From contig JAUNRC010000002.1 of NCBI GenBank assembly GCA_030535875.1, positions 1-64,000 of the forward strand: a stretch of DNA of 64,000 bases, read 5' to 3'. Shown here one piece after another: positions 41,458-49,108 of the stretch (position 1 is the stretch's first letter; each line of letters begins with the position of its first letter). The stretch comes from Akkermansia sp. (lineage in GTDB: Bacteria > Verrucomicrobiota > Verrucomicrobiia > Verrucomicrobiales > Akkermansiaceae). The notes beneath the pieces are model-generated. The model worked only from the letters and a program-made list of their open reading frames with translations. It did no database searches and had not been told where the DNA came from. The position numbers and the translations under genes are program-made.

Positions 41458-41524
41458 GCATCTTTTTGCGCAGATAGTGCTTTTTTTTGACGGGCGGGCT
41501 GAAGAGCGCGTCCGGGTGCGCTCA

Positions 41525-41980
41525 TCACTGTACGGCTTGGAGAATCATAAAGAAGAGCGGTAGCAACGCTGCGAAGGGCAGGAGGGCAAGGAGGTAGAGG
41601 AAGCTCCGGTAGCTCAGGCTTGGGTCGATTTGTTTCAGGATGGCTCCGCAGGGCAGGATGCAAACTAACCATGGCAGGCTGAACATCAATCCCAGTAGCG
41701 GTGTGGTCTGCCACCAAATGACGCAGAGCAGCGTGGGGACTGATTGTAAAAGCAGGTAGTTGCGAAGATTTGTTGTAAGGGAGCAGATAATCCACAGCGA
41801 TACGGGCATGAGCAGCGTGCATAAGCCCGCATAGAGCAGGAACGGAAATAAGAGCAGGTGCAGGACTGCGTGCAGGACTAACCATACTCCGCAGGTGATG
41901 AGAAATCTCTTACGCCATTTAGATCCGAGGCTGACCATGTCAGACGGTATGTCTGCTGTGCTTTCGGCGCGAGTAGACAT
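41525..41980 (-). CDS. Membrane protein with about four hydrophobic segments
   Basis: The 151-residue protein has a polar N-terminal 22 residues and then four hydrophobic segments (FLITCGVWLVLHAVL, LCTLLMPVSLWIIC, GLMFSLPWLVCILPC, FLYLLALLPFAALLP as anchors). I recognise no family. It is the last gene of a four-gene minus-strand group with ankyrin and Sel1 proteins, 41 bases after its neighbour. The layout of short helices resembles several uncharacterised bacterial families. Confidence 0.6.
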   Translation of the reverse strand: MSTRAESTADIPSDMVSLGSKWRKRFLITCGVWLVLHAVLHLLLFPFLLYAGLCTLLMPVSLWIICSLTTNLRNYLLLQSVPTLLCVIWWQTTPLLGLMFSLPWLVCILPCGAILKQIDPSLSYRSFLYLLALLPFAALLPLFFMILQAVQ

Positions 41981-42021
41981 GTTATGTGAAGGCGTGTTGA
42001 GGATTTGCTCAATCCGTAGTT

Positions 42022-43194
42022 TCAGCGGGTTGTTGCTGCCTGACGGAGTAGGGTGCGTATGGCTTTAGCGTTCGGTCCGCCCACGCAGTCATCGACATCG
42101 GCTCCCTTGGCGGTTTTCGCGTGGAGGTTTGCTCCGTGGTTGATTAGCCATTGCACAATTTCAACGTGGCTGAGGCCGCAGGCATTGTGTAGAGCGGTTG
42201 TGCCGTTGGCGTTGGGGATGATGGTGTCGACCGGGGCTCCCTCCATAATTTGCGGCAGGATGGTAAGCAGTCGCTTTTGGTACAGTCGCTCTACGGCTGT
42301 CTTGTAGGTTTTGTGCTTGAGTTCCTGTACCAGCTCTTCCAATCCGTCGTCGGCTCGGGGTGTAGACGGCGTGCTGATGTGTTTGTTTCCGGTCGGTGTA
42401 TCGCTTAGCCGAAAGCGTACTCCTCGGGCTATCCAAGTGGTGCCGGCTTCCTCTCGGGTGACGTAGGCGGTACCGGTGTCGGATGTGGCGAAGTCCAGTG
42501 TAATCTCAGCGTTGAGTTTGTCCTTGTTGATGTAAATGCAGGCCCCGCAAGCGATGGGTTCGTATGTGACGGTCGCGCCACGGAGGGAGGAGGCGGTATC
42601 ATCATCGGAGATGGTGAAGCTGTTGTCCGACTGCGGAAATCGGATGACGAGCGGGGCGGCCTTGCATTCCTGCCATGAGGGCTCATCGGTGGAGTCTACG
42701 TTATGACGGCAGTCGAACGCTCCGCTGAAATCCAGTTCCAGCGTTTTTCCTGCCGGGGATTGCGGCACTATATCGCCTACCGGGTCACCCATGCGGCAGA
42801 TGCTTGCTTGCTCGCTCGGGTTATCCTCCAATCGGAAGGTAAGGTGGAAGTAGTCGGCATTGTTCCACCGCATGTGGGCTATACCGGCGGTCTCGGTGAG
42901 GAAGTTCATGCGGATGGTGGCTTTGTCCTTTTTGCCGCTGACATGCAGGATTGCCTTGCCGGCAGCGGCATCGGGAGCATAGCTGATGTTGCAACTGCGG
43001 TTTTCGCCGTGTACGGTGTAGTTGTTGGGCTGACCGGGGATTGTCTTGCCGAAATGGATGAGCAAGGGGGTGAACTTCCAGGAGGGGGAATAGCTGAACT
43101 GAATTTGTTTGCCTTTCAGTTCGTCCGGGATTGCCGGTGCTGCCGTTGTTGTGGCGGCTGTGAGCAGTAAGGAAAATAGAAGTAGTTGCCGCAT
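42022..43194 (-). CDS. Exported protein with C-terminal ankyrin repeats
   Basis: The 390-residue protein has a signal peptide (LLLFSLLLTAATTTAAP). A long beta-rich region follows, with two similar halves (FSYSPSWKFTPL-type and VTYEPIACGAC-type strands, each ending in a FxLxD/RFRLSD motif). The last 90 residues carry two ankyrin repeats (NANGTTALHNACGLSHVEIVQW, cited in part, and GANLHAKTAKGADVDD). The beta-rich part may be an internal duplication. The function is unknown. Confidence 0.6.
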   Translation of the reverse strand: MRQLLLFSLLLTAATTTAAPAIPDELKGKQIQFSYSPSWKFTPLLIHFGKTIPGQPNNYTVHGENRSCNISYAPDAAAGKAILHVSGKKDKATIRMNFLTETAGIAHMRWNNADYFHLTFRLEDNPSEQASICRMGDPVGDIVPQSPAGKTLELDFSGAFDCRHNVDSTDEPSWQECKAAPLVIRFPQSDNSFTISDDDTASSLRGATVTYEPIACGACIYINKDKLNAEITLDFATSDTGTAYVTREEAGTTWIARGVRFRLSDTPTGNKHISTPSTPRADDGLEELVQELKHKTYKTAVERLYQKRLLTILPQIMEGAPVDTIIPNANGTTALHNACGLSHVEIVQWLINHGANLHAKTAKGADVDDCVGGPNAKAIRTLLRQAATTR

Positions 43195-43230
43195 GGCCGG
43201 AAAGAGATGTCGTTGAAGAAGTTAGGTGTT

Positions 43231-43458
43231 TTATTCGATGCTTACATCAATGTTTCTTGCGGTGGAGTAATCCACATTTTCTTTGCCTTCCATGTAGAGC
43301 AGGACATCGGGGTCGGCGCTGCGCTCCGCCTTCAGGAAGGTGGCCAGTCGGGGCAGGTCATCGATGTTGGCGTGCATGTCATTGATGCCGAGAATGTTGA
43401 CTTGCGCGGCAATGGCGCTGCCCAAGGCGGCCAGAAGAGAAATGAACGGAGCTTTCAT
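43231..43458 (-). CDS. Exported fragment of a 5'-nucleotidase-type metallophosphatase
   Basis: The 75-residue product has a signal peptide (SLLAALGSAIAAQ) followed by NILGINDMHANIDDLPRLA, the first metal-binding segment of UshA/NT5-type phosphatases (D-x-H with Asn-Asp-Met-His). The frame ends soon after, where the second metal motif is normally G-D-N. Here it reads GKEN, and the rest of the roughly 500-residue enzyme is absent. It is probably a remnant gene. A small exported protein of new use is the alternative. It sits between two ankyrin-containing genes. Confidence 0.55.
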   Translation of the reverse strand: MKAPFISLLAALGSAIAAQVNILGINDMHANIDDLPRLATFLKAERSADPDVLLYMEGKENVDYSTARNIDVSIE

Positions 43459-43499
43459 CGTCGGAAGGTAAGTCGGGTGCGTGTGAATCGGAAAATATG

Positions 43500-44384
43500 T
43501 TATAATGAGGGGGCAATGGAGATGTTGTCAGGAATGGGATTTTCTTTTAGGAACTCGGTGGCATCTTCGTTTCCCTGCTTTTGAGCAGCAATGATGAGAG
43601 CGTAGGCCCGCGATTCGTTTTGTTGCATACCGCGGCCATAGAGCATGCGCAGGCCGAGGTTAAACTGTGCTTGGGAATGTCCCTTTGCCGCAGCTTGTTC
43701 CAACCAAGCGATTTTTTCGAGCTCGTCAACGTCGGCACCCTGTTCGTCCTTGCACCATTGGCTCATGTAGGTGGAATGCAGGCCGGTATCGTCGTTGTAA
43801 TATCCGGCAACTTCCGCCATGGCTGCAACATCTCCGTTGACGGCCTTTTTCCAAGCTGCGAGAGCTTCCGCGCTCGTGAGTTCCTGAGGTTTAGCCTGAC
43901 GGAGCAGGGCTTTCAGTTGCGGGTGATTGGTAAGTTGAGCAGGGGTGCGCCCTTTGTTGTCTTTGATATCCGCCTTGGCTCCGAAGGCCAGCAGACGCAG
44001 AGCCATGCGGTAGTCATTGGCCTGTGCCGCACGGTGCAGGGGGGTGAGCTTGCCTGTGCGTTCGGCCGGGTTCGGGGTAACTCCGATGAGCAGAATCCGG
44101 TGAACGAGTCGGGCGTTGCAATCGGGAAGTTCCTGCATGCAATATTCCAATAGGCTGTTGCCGCGGGCATCTCTCCATGAGGGATTGCCGGTGCTTTGTA
44201 TTTTTGTCAGATAATTGTACAGGTTTGGCCATTGCGGATGCCCATAATAACGATGGGACAATTCAGCGCTGAGCTCAACAATATCGGATGACAATTTGTC
44301 AGTGGGTGCGGCGAGGCTTACTGAGCAGGTAAGAGCCACGGCCGGTATGCAGAGGGTATGGAGAATGGAGGTGTAGGAAGACAT
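43500..44384 (-). CDS. Exported protein with ankyrin and Sel1-like repeats
   Basis: The 294-residue protein has a signal peptide (ALTCSVSLAAP), ankyrin repeats around residues 95-165 (TGKLTPLHRAAQANDYRMA and GAKADIKDNKGRTPAQL, cited in part) and Sel1-like repeats after about residue 180 (WKKAVNGDVAAMAEVAGYYN, then WLEQAAAKGHSQAQFNLG). Both repeat types bind proteins or peptides. Such combination proteins often act as scaffolds in the periplasm. It leads the four-gene group 41525-44384. I see no well-formed promoter directly upstream. Confidence 0.65.
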   Translation of the reverse strand: MSSYTSILHTLCIPAVALTCSVSLAAPTDKLSSDIVELSAELSHRYYGHPQWPNLYNYLTKIQSTGNPSWRDARGNSLLEYCMQELPDCNARLVHRILLIGVTPNPAERTGKLTPLHRAAQANDYRMALRLLAFGAKADIKDNKGRTPAQLTNHPQLKALLRQAKPQELTSAEALAAWKKAVNGDVAAMAEVAGYYNDDTGLHSTYMSQWCKDEQGADVDELEKIAWLEQAAAKGHSQAQFNLGLRMLYGRGMQQNESRAYALIIAAQKQGNEDATEFLKENPIPDNISIAPSL

Positions 44385-44678
44385 GGTAATTGGTGTGTGT
44401 TGGAAGAATTTTATTTTTTTGCTAACAAAAAGAAGACTGCGAAACTATGGGTGAGAGATTGAGCTTTATGGTACTCTATTCTATGCAACAGAGTATATTC
44501 CTCCTTAGGCCTGAAGTCAAAGTAAAAAGGAGAAACTGACTTATTTATTGCGGGGGAGCGGATAGGTTAAGGCTTGAATATCGTCTGAAATGGGGGCTTT
44601 GTTTGAAGGGAATGGTTCGGGGGGGGAGATGTTACACGGGGGCTATGTTCATTGGCGACGGGTAGTAAAAAAAGAAGA
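44385..44678. other. Gene-free spacer between divergent genes
   Basis: This stretch of about 290 bases carries no supported gene. It is A/T-rich near 44385-44460. It contains a weak 6-base-pair hairpin (TACTCT/AGAGTA near 44472-44495) and purine-rich runs. A promoter for the plus-strand gene at 44733 follows immediately. I see no convincing promoter for the minus-strand gene at 44384. Confidence 0.5.
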
Positions 44679-44707
44679 TTGACTTGGCGTGTGAAATGTG
44701 CTAGTCT
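44679..44707 (+). promoter_or_regulatory. Promoter of the secreted-protein group
   Basis: TTGACT (44679-44684), a 17-base spacer and TAGTCT (44702-44707) lie 25 bases before ATG 44733. Confidence 0.6.
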
Positions 44708-44732
44708 CGCGGAGAACCCAACGTGAGATTTT

Positions 44733-45317
44733 ATGATGTTCCGTATTCGCCCTGTTTTGGTTTTGATGACAGCCGTTATGGCTCTGACGGCTCCTGTGTG
44801 TGCAGATGATGAGGACGATAAGTCACCCGCTCAGACTCGAGCTGAGGAGCGCAAGAATCGCGCGGCTGAACGAAAGGCTCTCAAAGAAGCTGAGAAGCAG
44901 GCCAAGGCTGATTTGAAAGAAGCTAAGAAGAAGGGTGATAAGGCGGCTATTGAGAAGGCTGAGGCTGCCCTTCGCGAAATTGAGGAAACCAAGAAAGGCG
45001 AGGCTATTGACTCTCCTAAGTTGGATAAGGAGTTCGATGCGCTGAAGCAGGCTATGTCCATTTTGGCGGAGGTGAATGATGAGAACAGCGCCTCTAAGGC
45101 TGCTAAGAAGATTTGTTCTATTTTTGCTACGGTGGCTCCGCCTATTGATATGAGCATGTCCGAGATGGAAAAGTGGGCTGAGGAGCAGAATAAGGTCAGT
45201 GCTCAGATGGAGCGCCTGCGAAAGATGCCGTTCTTCGAGCAGTCCGGTTTGCAGGAGGCATGGACCAATGTATCCGACCCGTTCTCTCGCAAGAGAGCAC
45301 AGCGTGCCAAGAAATGA
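44733..45317 (+). CDS. Exported Lys/Glu/Ala-rich coiled-coil protein
   Basis: The 194-residue product has a signal peptide (LMTAVMALTAPVCA) and then a long charged helix (about 35-100) dominated by Ala, Lys and Glu, predicted to be a coiled coil. A second region ends in a basic C-terminal tail. No enzyme motif is visible. It may bind envelope components or other proteins. The next gene starts with its stop codon overlap (ATGA), so the two are coupled. An alternative start is the second Met two codons later. Confidence 0.6.
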   Translation: MMFRIRPVLVLMTAVMALTAPVCADDEDDKSPAQTRAEERKNRAAERKALKEAEKQAKADLKEAKKKGDKAAIEKAEAALREIEETKKGEAIDSPKLDKEFDALKQAMSILAEVNDENSASKAAKKICSIFATVAPPIDMSMSEMEKWAEEQNKVSAQMERLRKMPFFEQSGLQEAWTNVSDPFSRKRAQRAKK

Positions 45318-45796
45318 GAACCTTTGCTTTGTGGATGTTCTGTTGGGGGGCTGCCCCTGCGCTGTTTGCCGGGCAGGGGGATAGCCTTACGCTGGATCCG
45401 ACGGAAATGGAGCGCATGAAGCAGGCTGTTTTCGGGGGAGGTGTGGCAAATGTGGCTGAAGAGGTGGCGGTTATGTCGGTAGAGGAGCAATCGCAGGAAC
45501 AGCGTTGGCGCCGTGCTATGGCTGCTGCCGGAACAGAGATGATGCCCGTGCTGCTGTTGGCCTTGTTGCAGGAGCTTAATCCTCGGGCCGATATGGGACG
45601 CTGTGCTGCGGACTATGCCGCTGCTCTTCAATTACACCGATTGGCTGCTGCCGGGAATGCCGAGGCTTGTACTCAGTTGGCCGTGGGACTGCGCACGGGG
45701 GTGCTGCCTTCGGGCTTATTGATTATGCGTAGCGGAGTTCTGGCTGATGAGATGACTCGTCGGGCTCTTATGTTTCATCCTGTTCAAACACATTGA
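45314..45796 (+). CDS. Exported Ala-rich protein coupled to the coiled-coil gene
   Basis: The 160-residue product has a signal-like N-terminus (MRTFALWMFCWGAAPALFAGQG) and a helical, Ala- and Glu-rich body with no recognised family. It has features of a small tetratricopeptide- or Sel1-like helix array (AALQLHRLAAAGNAEACTQLA), which is only a suggestion. It starts within the stop codon of the previous gene and is followed five bases later by the thioredoxin-fold gene, so all three are probably one unit. Confidence 0.55.
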   Translation: MRTFALWMFCWGAAPALFAGQGDSLTLDPTEMERMKQAVFGGGVANVAEEVAVMSVEEQSQEQRWRRAMAAAGTEMMPVLLLALLQELNPRADMGRCAADYAAALQLHRLAAAGNAEACTQLAVGLRTGVLPSGLLIMRSGVLADEMTRRALMFHPVQTH

Positions 45797-45801
45797 GAAT
45801 T

Positions 45802-46422
45802 ATGAGTATCAGATTGTTTATTGCACTGATGTGTGGTGTGATGTGCCTGTGGGTGCCCGAAGTGGCTGCGCAGGACGATGACGGCTTTTTTTCTGAGAAA
45901 CCGATTTCTGGGGTTAAAAAGAAAAAAGTACGCAAGGAGAAGAAAACCGTTGCCGCTGTGCCCAAGGCTCTGCGTAAGTTGAAGCGCGTGAGTGGCAAGG
46001 TCAATACGAAGGCAGTGCTGTATGTTTATCTCGAATCCGCCAGTTGGTGCCTCCCCTGCAAAAAAATCATGCCGGATGTTGTAAAATTGTACAAGAAGAT
46101 GAGGAAAGACGGCCGCGTGGAAATCGTGCTCATCGGGCATGACCAAACCCCCGAAGGTGTGGCTGCTTATATTAAGGGGTATAAGAGCAGGATGCCGGCT
46201 TTTTTCAGTGGGGATAAGAATATTGACAAACTGCCCGGATATTCCAGAGCGGGCGGCATCCCTCATGCTACCGTCGTGGCGGCGGATGGTACTGTGGTGA
46301 CCTCCGGTTATCCCACTTCCATTTTGCCATCATGGGAGAAGATGGCAGATAAGGCGGAGGAAGAGGCCAAGGCAGCGGAGGAGGCCGCCGAAGAGGCCGC
46401 TGCTGATGAGGACGATATCTGA
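45802..46422 (+). CDS. Exported thioredoxin-fold protein with CLPC motif
   Basis: The 206-residue protein has a signal peptide (GVMCLWVPEVAAQ), a basic linker, and a thioredoxin domain with an SWCLPCKKIMPDV active site (CxxC with Leu-Pro). The cis-Pro-like GGIPHATVV region is also present. The C-terminus is a long acidic Glu/Ala helix, possibly for partner binding. It is probably a periplasmic thiol-disulfide protein. The start at ATG 45802 is preferred over the earlier TTG, which lies inside the previous stop codon. Confidence 0.7.
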   Translation: MSIRLFIALMCGVMCLWVPEVAAQDDDGFFSEKPISGVKKKKVRKEKKTVAAVPKALRKLKRVSGKVNTKAVLYVYLESASWCLPCKKIMPDVVKLYKKMRKDGRVEIVLIGHDQTPEGVAAYIKGYKSRMPAFFSGDKNIDKLPGYSRAGGIPHATVVAADGTVVTSGYPTSILPSWEKMADKAEEEAKAAEEAAEEAAADEDDI

Positions 46423-46453
46423 ACCTATCGTTCTCGCTGTTTGCACACACTTT

Positions 46454-47836
46454 ATGGACCTGTTCACTCCGCATGGCTGCAATGATTTTCCTCGGCATGA
46501 GAAAGCCGAGGTGGGCATGCCCTTGGCTGCCCGCATGCGACCGGAGAGTTTGGCCGAAGTGGCCGGGCAGCAGCATTTGTTGGCTCCCGGTAAGTTGTTG
46601 CGCAGGGCTATCGAGACGGACCGTTTTTCATCACTGATATTTTACGGGCCTCCCGGAGTGGGCAAGACTACGCTGGCCTACGTTATTGCTCGTCAGACCA
46701 GTGCCTATTTCGTTAAGCTCAACGGAGTGGAGTCGAATGTAAGCGACATTCGTGAGAAAATTGCCGAGGCAAAGGCTCGTCAGACCTTGCATGGTCAGCG
46801 TACTATCCTTTTCGTGGATGAGTTGCACCGTTTTAACAAGGCGCAGCAGGATGTACTGTTGCCGCATTTGGAGCGCGGGACTGTACGCTTTATCGGCGCA
46901 ACAACGGAAAATCCTTACTTCGCCATCAATTCGGCCATGCTCTCGCGCTCGCAGATTTTCCCGTTGGAGCCGGTGCCGGATGTCGATATTGTCGCCTTAT
47001 TGCGTCGCGCACTCAGTGAACCGGAGCGAGGGCTGGGTTATATGCGGCTCGATGTCGCGGATGATGCCTTGGCCCACCTTGCGTTGAAGGCCGATGGCGA
47101 TGTGCGCAAGGCTCTTACGGCACTTGAGGTCGCTGTGCTTTCCACCCCCGTTGCTGAGGATGGTGTGGTGCATGTGGACTTGGCCGTGGCAGAGGAGTCC
47201 ATTCAGAAGAAAGCCATTAAGTATGACCGCGCCGGAGACGGGCACTACGATACTATTTCCGCTTTTATCAAATCCATGCGCGGCAGCGACCCCGATGCCG
47301 CTCTTTATTGGCTTGCATTCATGCTCAATGCCGGTGAGGATATCCGTTTTATCGCTCGTCGCATTGTCATTTGTGCCAGTGAGGATGTCGGTCTGGCGGA
47401 TTCGAATGCCCTGCGTGTGGCTATGGCTGCTGCTCAGGCTGCGGAGATGTTAGGTATGCCCGAGGCTCGCATACCTTTGGCTCATGCTGCGGTCTATGTC
47501 GCAACTGCTCCTAAGAGCAATGCGGCCTATGCCGGTATCAATGCTGCCTTGCAGGATGTTCGTGAGGGGAAGACTCTCGCCGTGCCGGACCATCTCGCTA
47601 CCCCCACACGCAAGAAACTTGCCCGCTTGCGCGGGGTGTCGGAGGAGGCGACGGATTATAAATACGCCCATGACTTCGGTGATGAGCATTATGTGCCGCA
47701 GGCCTACCTGCCTGAAGGGCGCGTGTACTATCACCCCACGACGAATGGTATGGAACTGCGCATCACCGAGCGCATGGCATACCTGCGCTCACTTCGGGAA
47801 CAATCGGGCGATGGTAAAGAAAACGGCGGGGCGTGA
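46454..47836 (+). CDS. rarA: Replication-associated recombination ATPase RarA (MgsA)
   Basis: The 460-residue AAA+ ATPase acts at stalled replication forks. The start MDLFTP and the PLAARMRPESL segment match the family. Walker A is GPPGVGKTTLAY, Walker B ILFVDELHRF, sensor 1 FIGATTENP and the arginine finger region MLSRSQIF. C-terminal family parts (SAFIKSMRGSDPDAALYWLA, cited in outline, then FIARRIVICASEDVG) are present. It lies 31 bases downstream of the thioredoxin-fold gene. Confidence 0.95.
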   Translation: MDLFTPHGCNDFPRHEKAEVGMPLAARMRPESLAEVAGQQHLLAPGKLLRRAIETDRFSSLIFYGPPGVGKTTLAYVIARQTSAYFVKLNGVESNVSDIREKIAEAKARQTLHGQRTILFVDELHRFNKAQQDVLLPHLERGTVRFIGATTENPYFAINSAMLSRSQIFPLEPVPDVDIVALLRRALSEPERGLGYMRLDVADDALAHLALKADGDVRKALTALEVAVLSTPVAEDGVVHVDLAVAEESIQKKAIKYDRAGDGHYDTISAFIKSMRGSDPDAALYWLAFMLNAGEDIRFIARRIVICASEDVGLADSNALRVAMAAAQAAEMLGMPEARIPLAHAAVYVATAPKSNAAYAGINAALQDVREGKTLAVPDHLATPTRKKLARLRGVSEEATDYKYAHDFGDEHYVPQAYLPEGRVYYHPTTNGMELRITERMAYLRSLREQSGDGKENGGA

Positions 47837-47848
47837 TAACCCGCCGTT
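47820..47848. terminator. Terminator overlapping the end of rarA
   Basis: AAACGGCGGG (47820-47829) pairs with CCCGCCGTTT (47839-47848) across ten base pairs with a nine-base loop that includes the rarA stop codon. The T-rich side is modest on both strands. Confidence 0.6.
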
Positions 47849-47875
47849 TCTGTTGAGAGTTTGTGATTACCGTGC

Positions 47876-48403
47876 TCAGGCGCGGATGATGTAATCCTCG
47901 CGGCGGGGCTTGGGCTCATGTGTGCCGCCTTCGGCAGGATAACCGAGTATGCAGATGGCTAAGCCTTCGTACTTGTCGGCTACTCCCCATTTTTTCATGA
48001 GAGTGCGACCTTCTTCCGTGTCGAACATCTGCTTGCCGCGGTTAATCCAGCAGGAACCCAGACCAACGGCGTGTGCAGCGAGCATGAGAGTACCCATTAT
48101 CAGGGCGCTGTCATCGCGACCGGTTGGGACGGTGGTATCGGTAAAGACCAGAACGGCGGTCGGAGCGCCGTACATGGGGTCTTTGTCCGGCCCCCAGCCC
48201 ATGAAGCTGCCGTTGAGGATAGAGAGCTGACGCAGGGTGGCGGCATCCTGCACCACAACGAGCTGTGGGGTCTGCATGCCCTTGCCGGTGGGGGTCCAAG
48301 TGGCAGCCTCGAGAACGGCGTTAAGCTGCTCGTCGCTGATTTGTTCCGGAAGATATTTGCGACAACTGCGGCGCGTGCGGATGTCGGTGAGCGTTGCGTT
48401 CAT
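47876..48403 (-). CDS. Nitroreductase-family flavoprotein
   Basis: The 175-residue protein has the nitroreductase signature: RRSCRKYLPEQISDEQL, then WTPTGKGMQTPQLVVVQ, later GLGSCWINRG and CILGYPAEGG. These enzymes are FMN-dependent, NAD(P)H-using reductases, often dimers. The natural substrate cannot be assigned. The ATG at 48403 gives the correct family start. It follows the thioredoxin-fold gene by five bases, so the two are co-transcribed. Confidence 0.9.
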   Translation of the reverse strand: MNATLTDIRTRRSCRKYLPEQISDEQLNAVLEAATWTPTGKGMQTPQLVVVQDAATLRQLSILNGSFMGWGPDKDPMYGAPTAVLVFTDTTVPTGRDDSALIMGTLMLAAHAVGLGSCWINRGKQMFDTEEGRTLMKKWGVADKYEGLAICILGYPAEGGTHEPKPRREDYIIRA

Positions 48404-48408
48404 GGCGC

Positions 48409-48990
48409 TTATTTCTGTTCTGCGTTGATAATTTGTGCTTTCCATTCAACAAAGCGCAGTCCGTGACCGCGATAGATGAGATTGCCGGCGGCATCTACCA
48501 CTATGATGTGCGGTATGCCGCGGATATCCGTCGGGCAGCCGGGCAGTTGCGCTGCCTCTGCCGAGCCGTACATCACGCCCGCAAAGGGCATCTTGTATTG
48601 CTCCATGTATTTGCGGGCGTCATCGGGGGTGCGGTCGCAGGAGAGGAAAATGATGTCGAGGCTGTCATCTGCAATCATGTTCGGATATTCAGCGAGTAGA
48701 GCCGGCATCACGCGACGGCAGGGACCGCACCATTTTGCCGAGGCAAGGTACATGTAATAGCGAGCTGTGACCGATGGCTTTTTGTTCGTCAGGAATGCCG
48801 TCTTTTCAATGGCAAGAGCCATAGGCGAGGGAGCAGCCGGTTTTGCCGGTTCGGGGGTGGCTGCAGGCTGTTCGGCGGCGGGTTTCTGCGTGGCTGCCTG
48901 TTCTGTCGGCGCTGTTTCCGTTGTCGGCTCCTGAGCTGTTGCCGTAAGGGAGCCGAGCATCACGGCAAGAAAAAAGTTTTGCATTCTCAT
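48409..48990 (-). CDS. Exported thioredoxin-fold protein with CGPC motif
   Basis: The 193-residue protein has a signal peptide, a Pro/Ala/Thr-rich linker (about 20-60) and a thioredoxin domain with ASAKWCGPCRRVMP. The segment RGIPHIIVVDAAGN contains the cis-Pro. A classic WCGPC motif makes thiol reductase or oxidase activity likely. The ATG at 48990 is chosen because the -10 hexamer overlaps the earlier in-frame GTG. It precedes the nitroreductase gene by five bases. Confidence 0.8.
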   Translation of the reverse strand: MRMQNFFLAVMLGSLTATAQEPTTETAPTEQAATQKPAAEQPAATPEPAKPAAPSPMALAIEKTAFLTNKKPSVTARYYMYLASAKWCGPCRRVMPALLAEYPNMIADDSLDIIFLSCDRTPDDARKYMEQYKMPFAGVMYGSAEAAQLPGCPTDIRGIPHIIVVDAAGNLIYRGHGLRFVEWKAQIINAEQK

Positions 48991-49000
48991 ATCGCCTTTC

Positions 49001-49029
49001 ACACTAGCAGAATTGCGGGTTTATGTCAA
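49001..49029 (-). promoter_or_regulatory. Promoter deciding the start of the CGPC thioredoxin gene
   Basis: On the minus strand TTGACA (49024-49029), a 17-base spacer and TAGTGT (49001-49006) end ten bases before ATG 48990. The upstream in-frame GTG at 49002 is inside the -10 and cannot be used. Confidence 0.65.
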
Positions 49030-49065
49030 TCTGAAAACGCTTGGGGGGAGCTCGGAGCGAAAAAT

Positions 49066-49099
49066 TTGGCTGGAAATGCGGTAGGAAATATGGTAAAAT
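49066..49099 (+). promoter_or_regulatory. ilvD promoter with extended -10
   Basis: TAAAAT (49094-49099) preceded by TGG fits an extended -10 and ends nine bases before ATG 49109. TTGGCT (49066-49071) could pair as the -35 with TATGGT (49089-49094). The exact combination is uncertain. Confidence 0.5.
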
Positions 49100-49108
49100 A
49101 CGCGCGTT

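Noticed and set aside
43498-43506. Extended -10 (TGTTATAAT) on the plus strand reading antisense into the gene at 43500
   Set aside because: No matching -35 is present, the T-rich word includes that gene's stop codon, and no downstream gene follows. Chance is the simpler reading.
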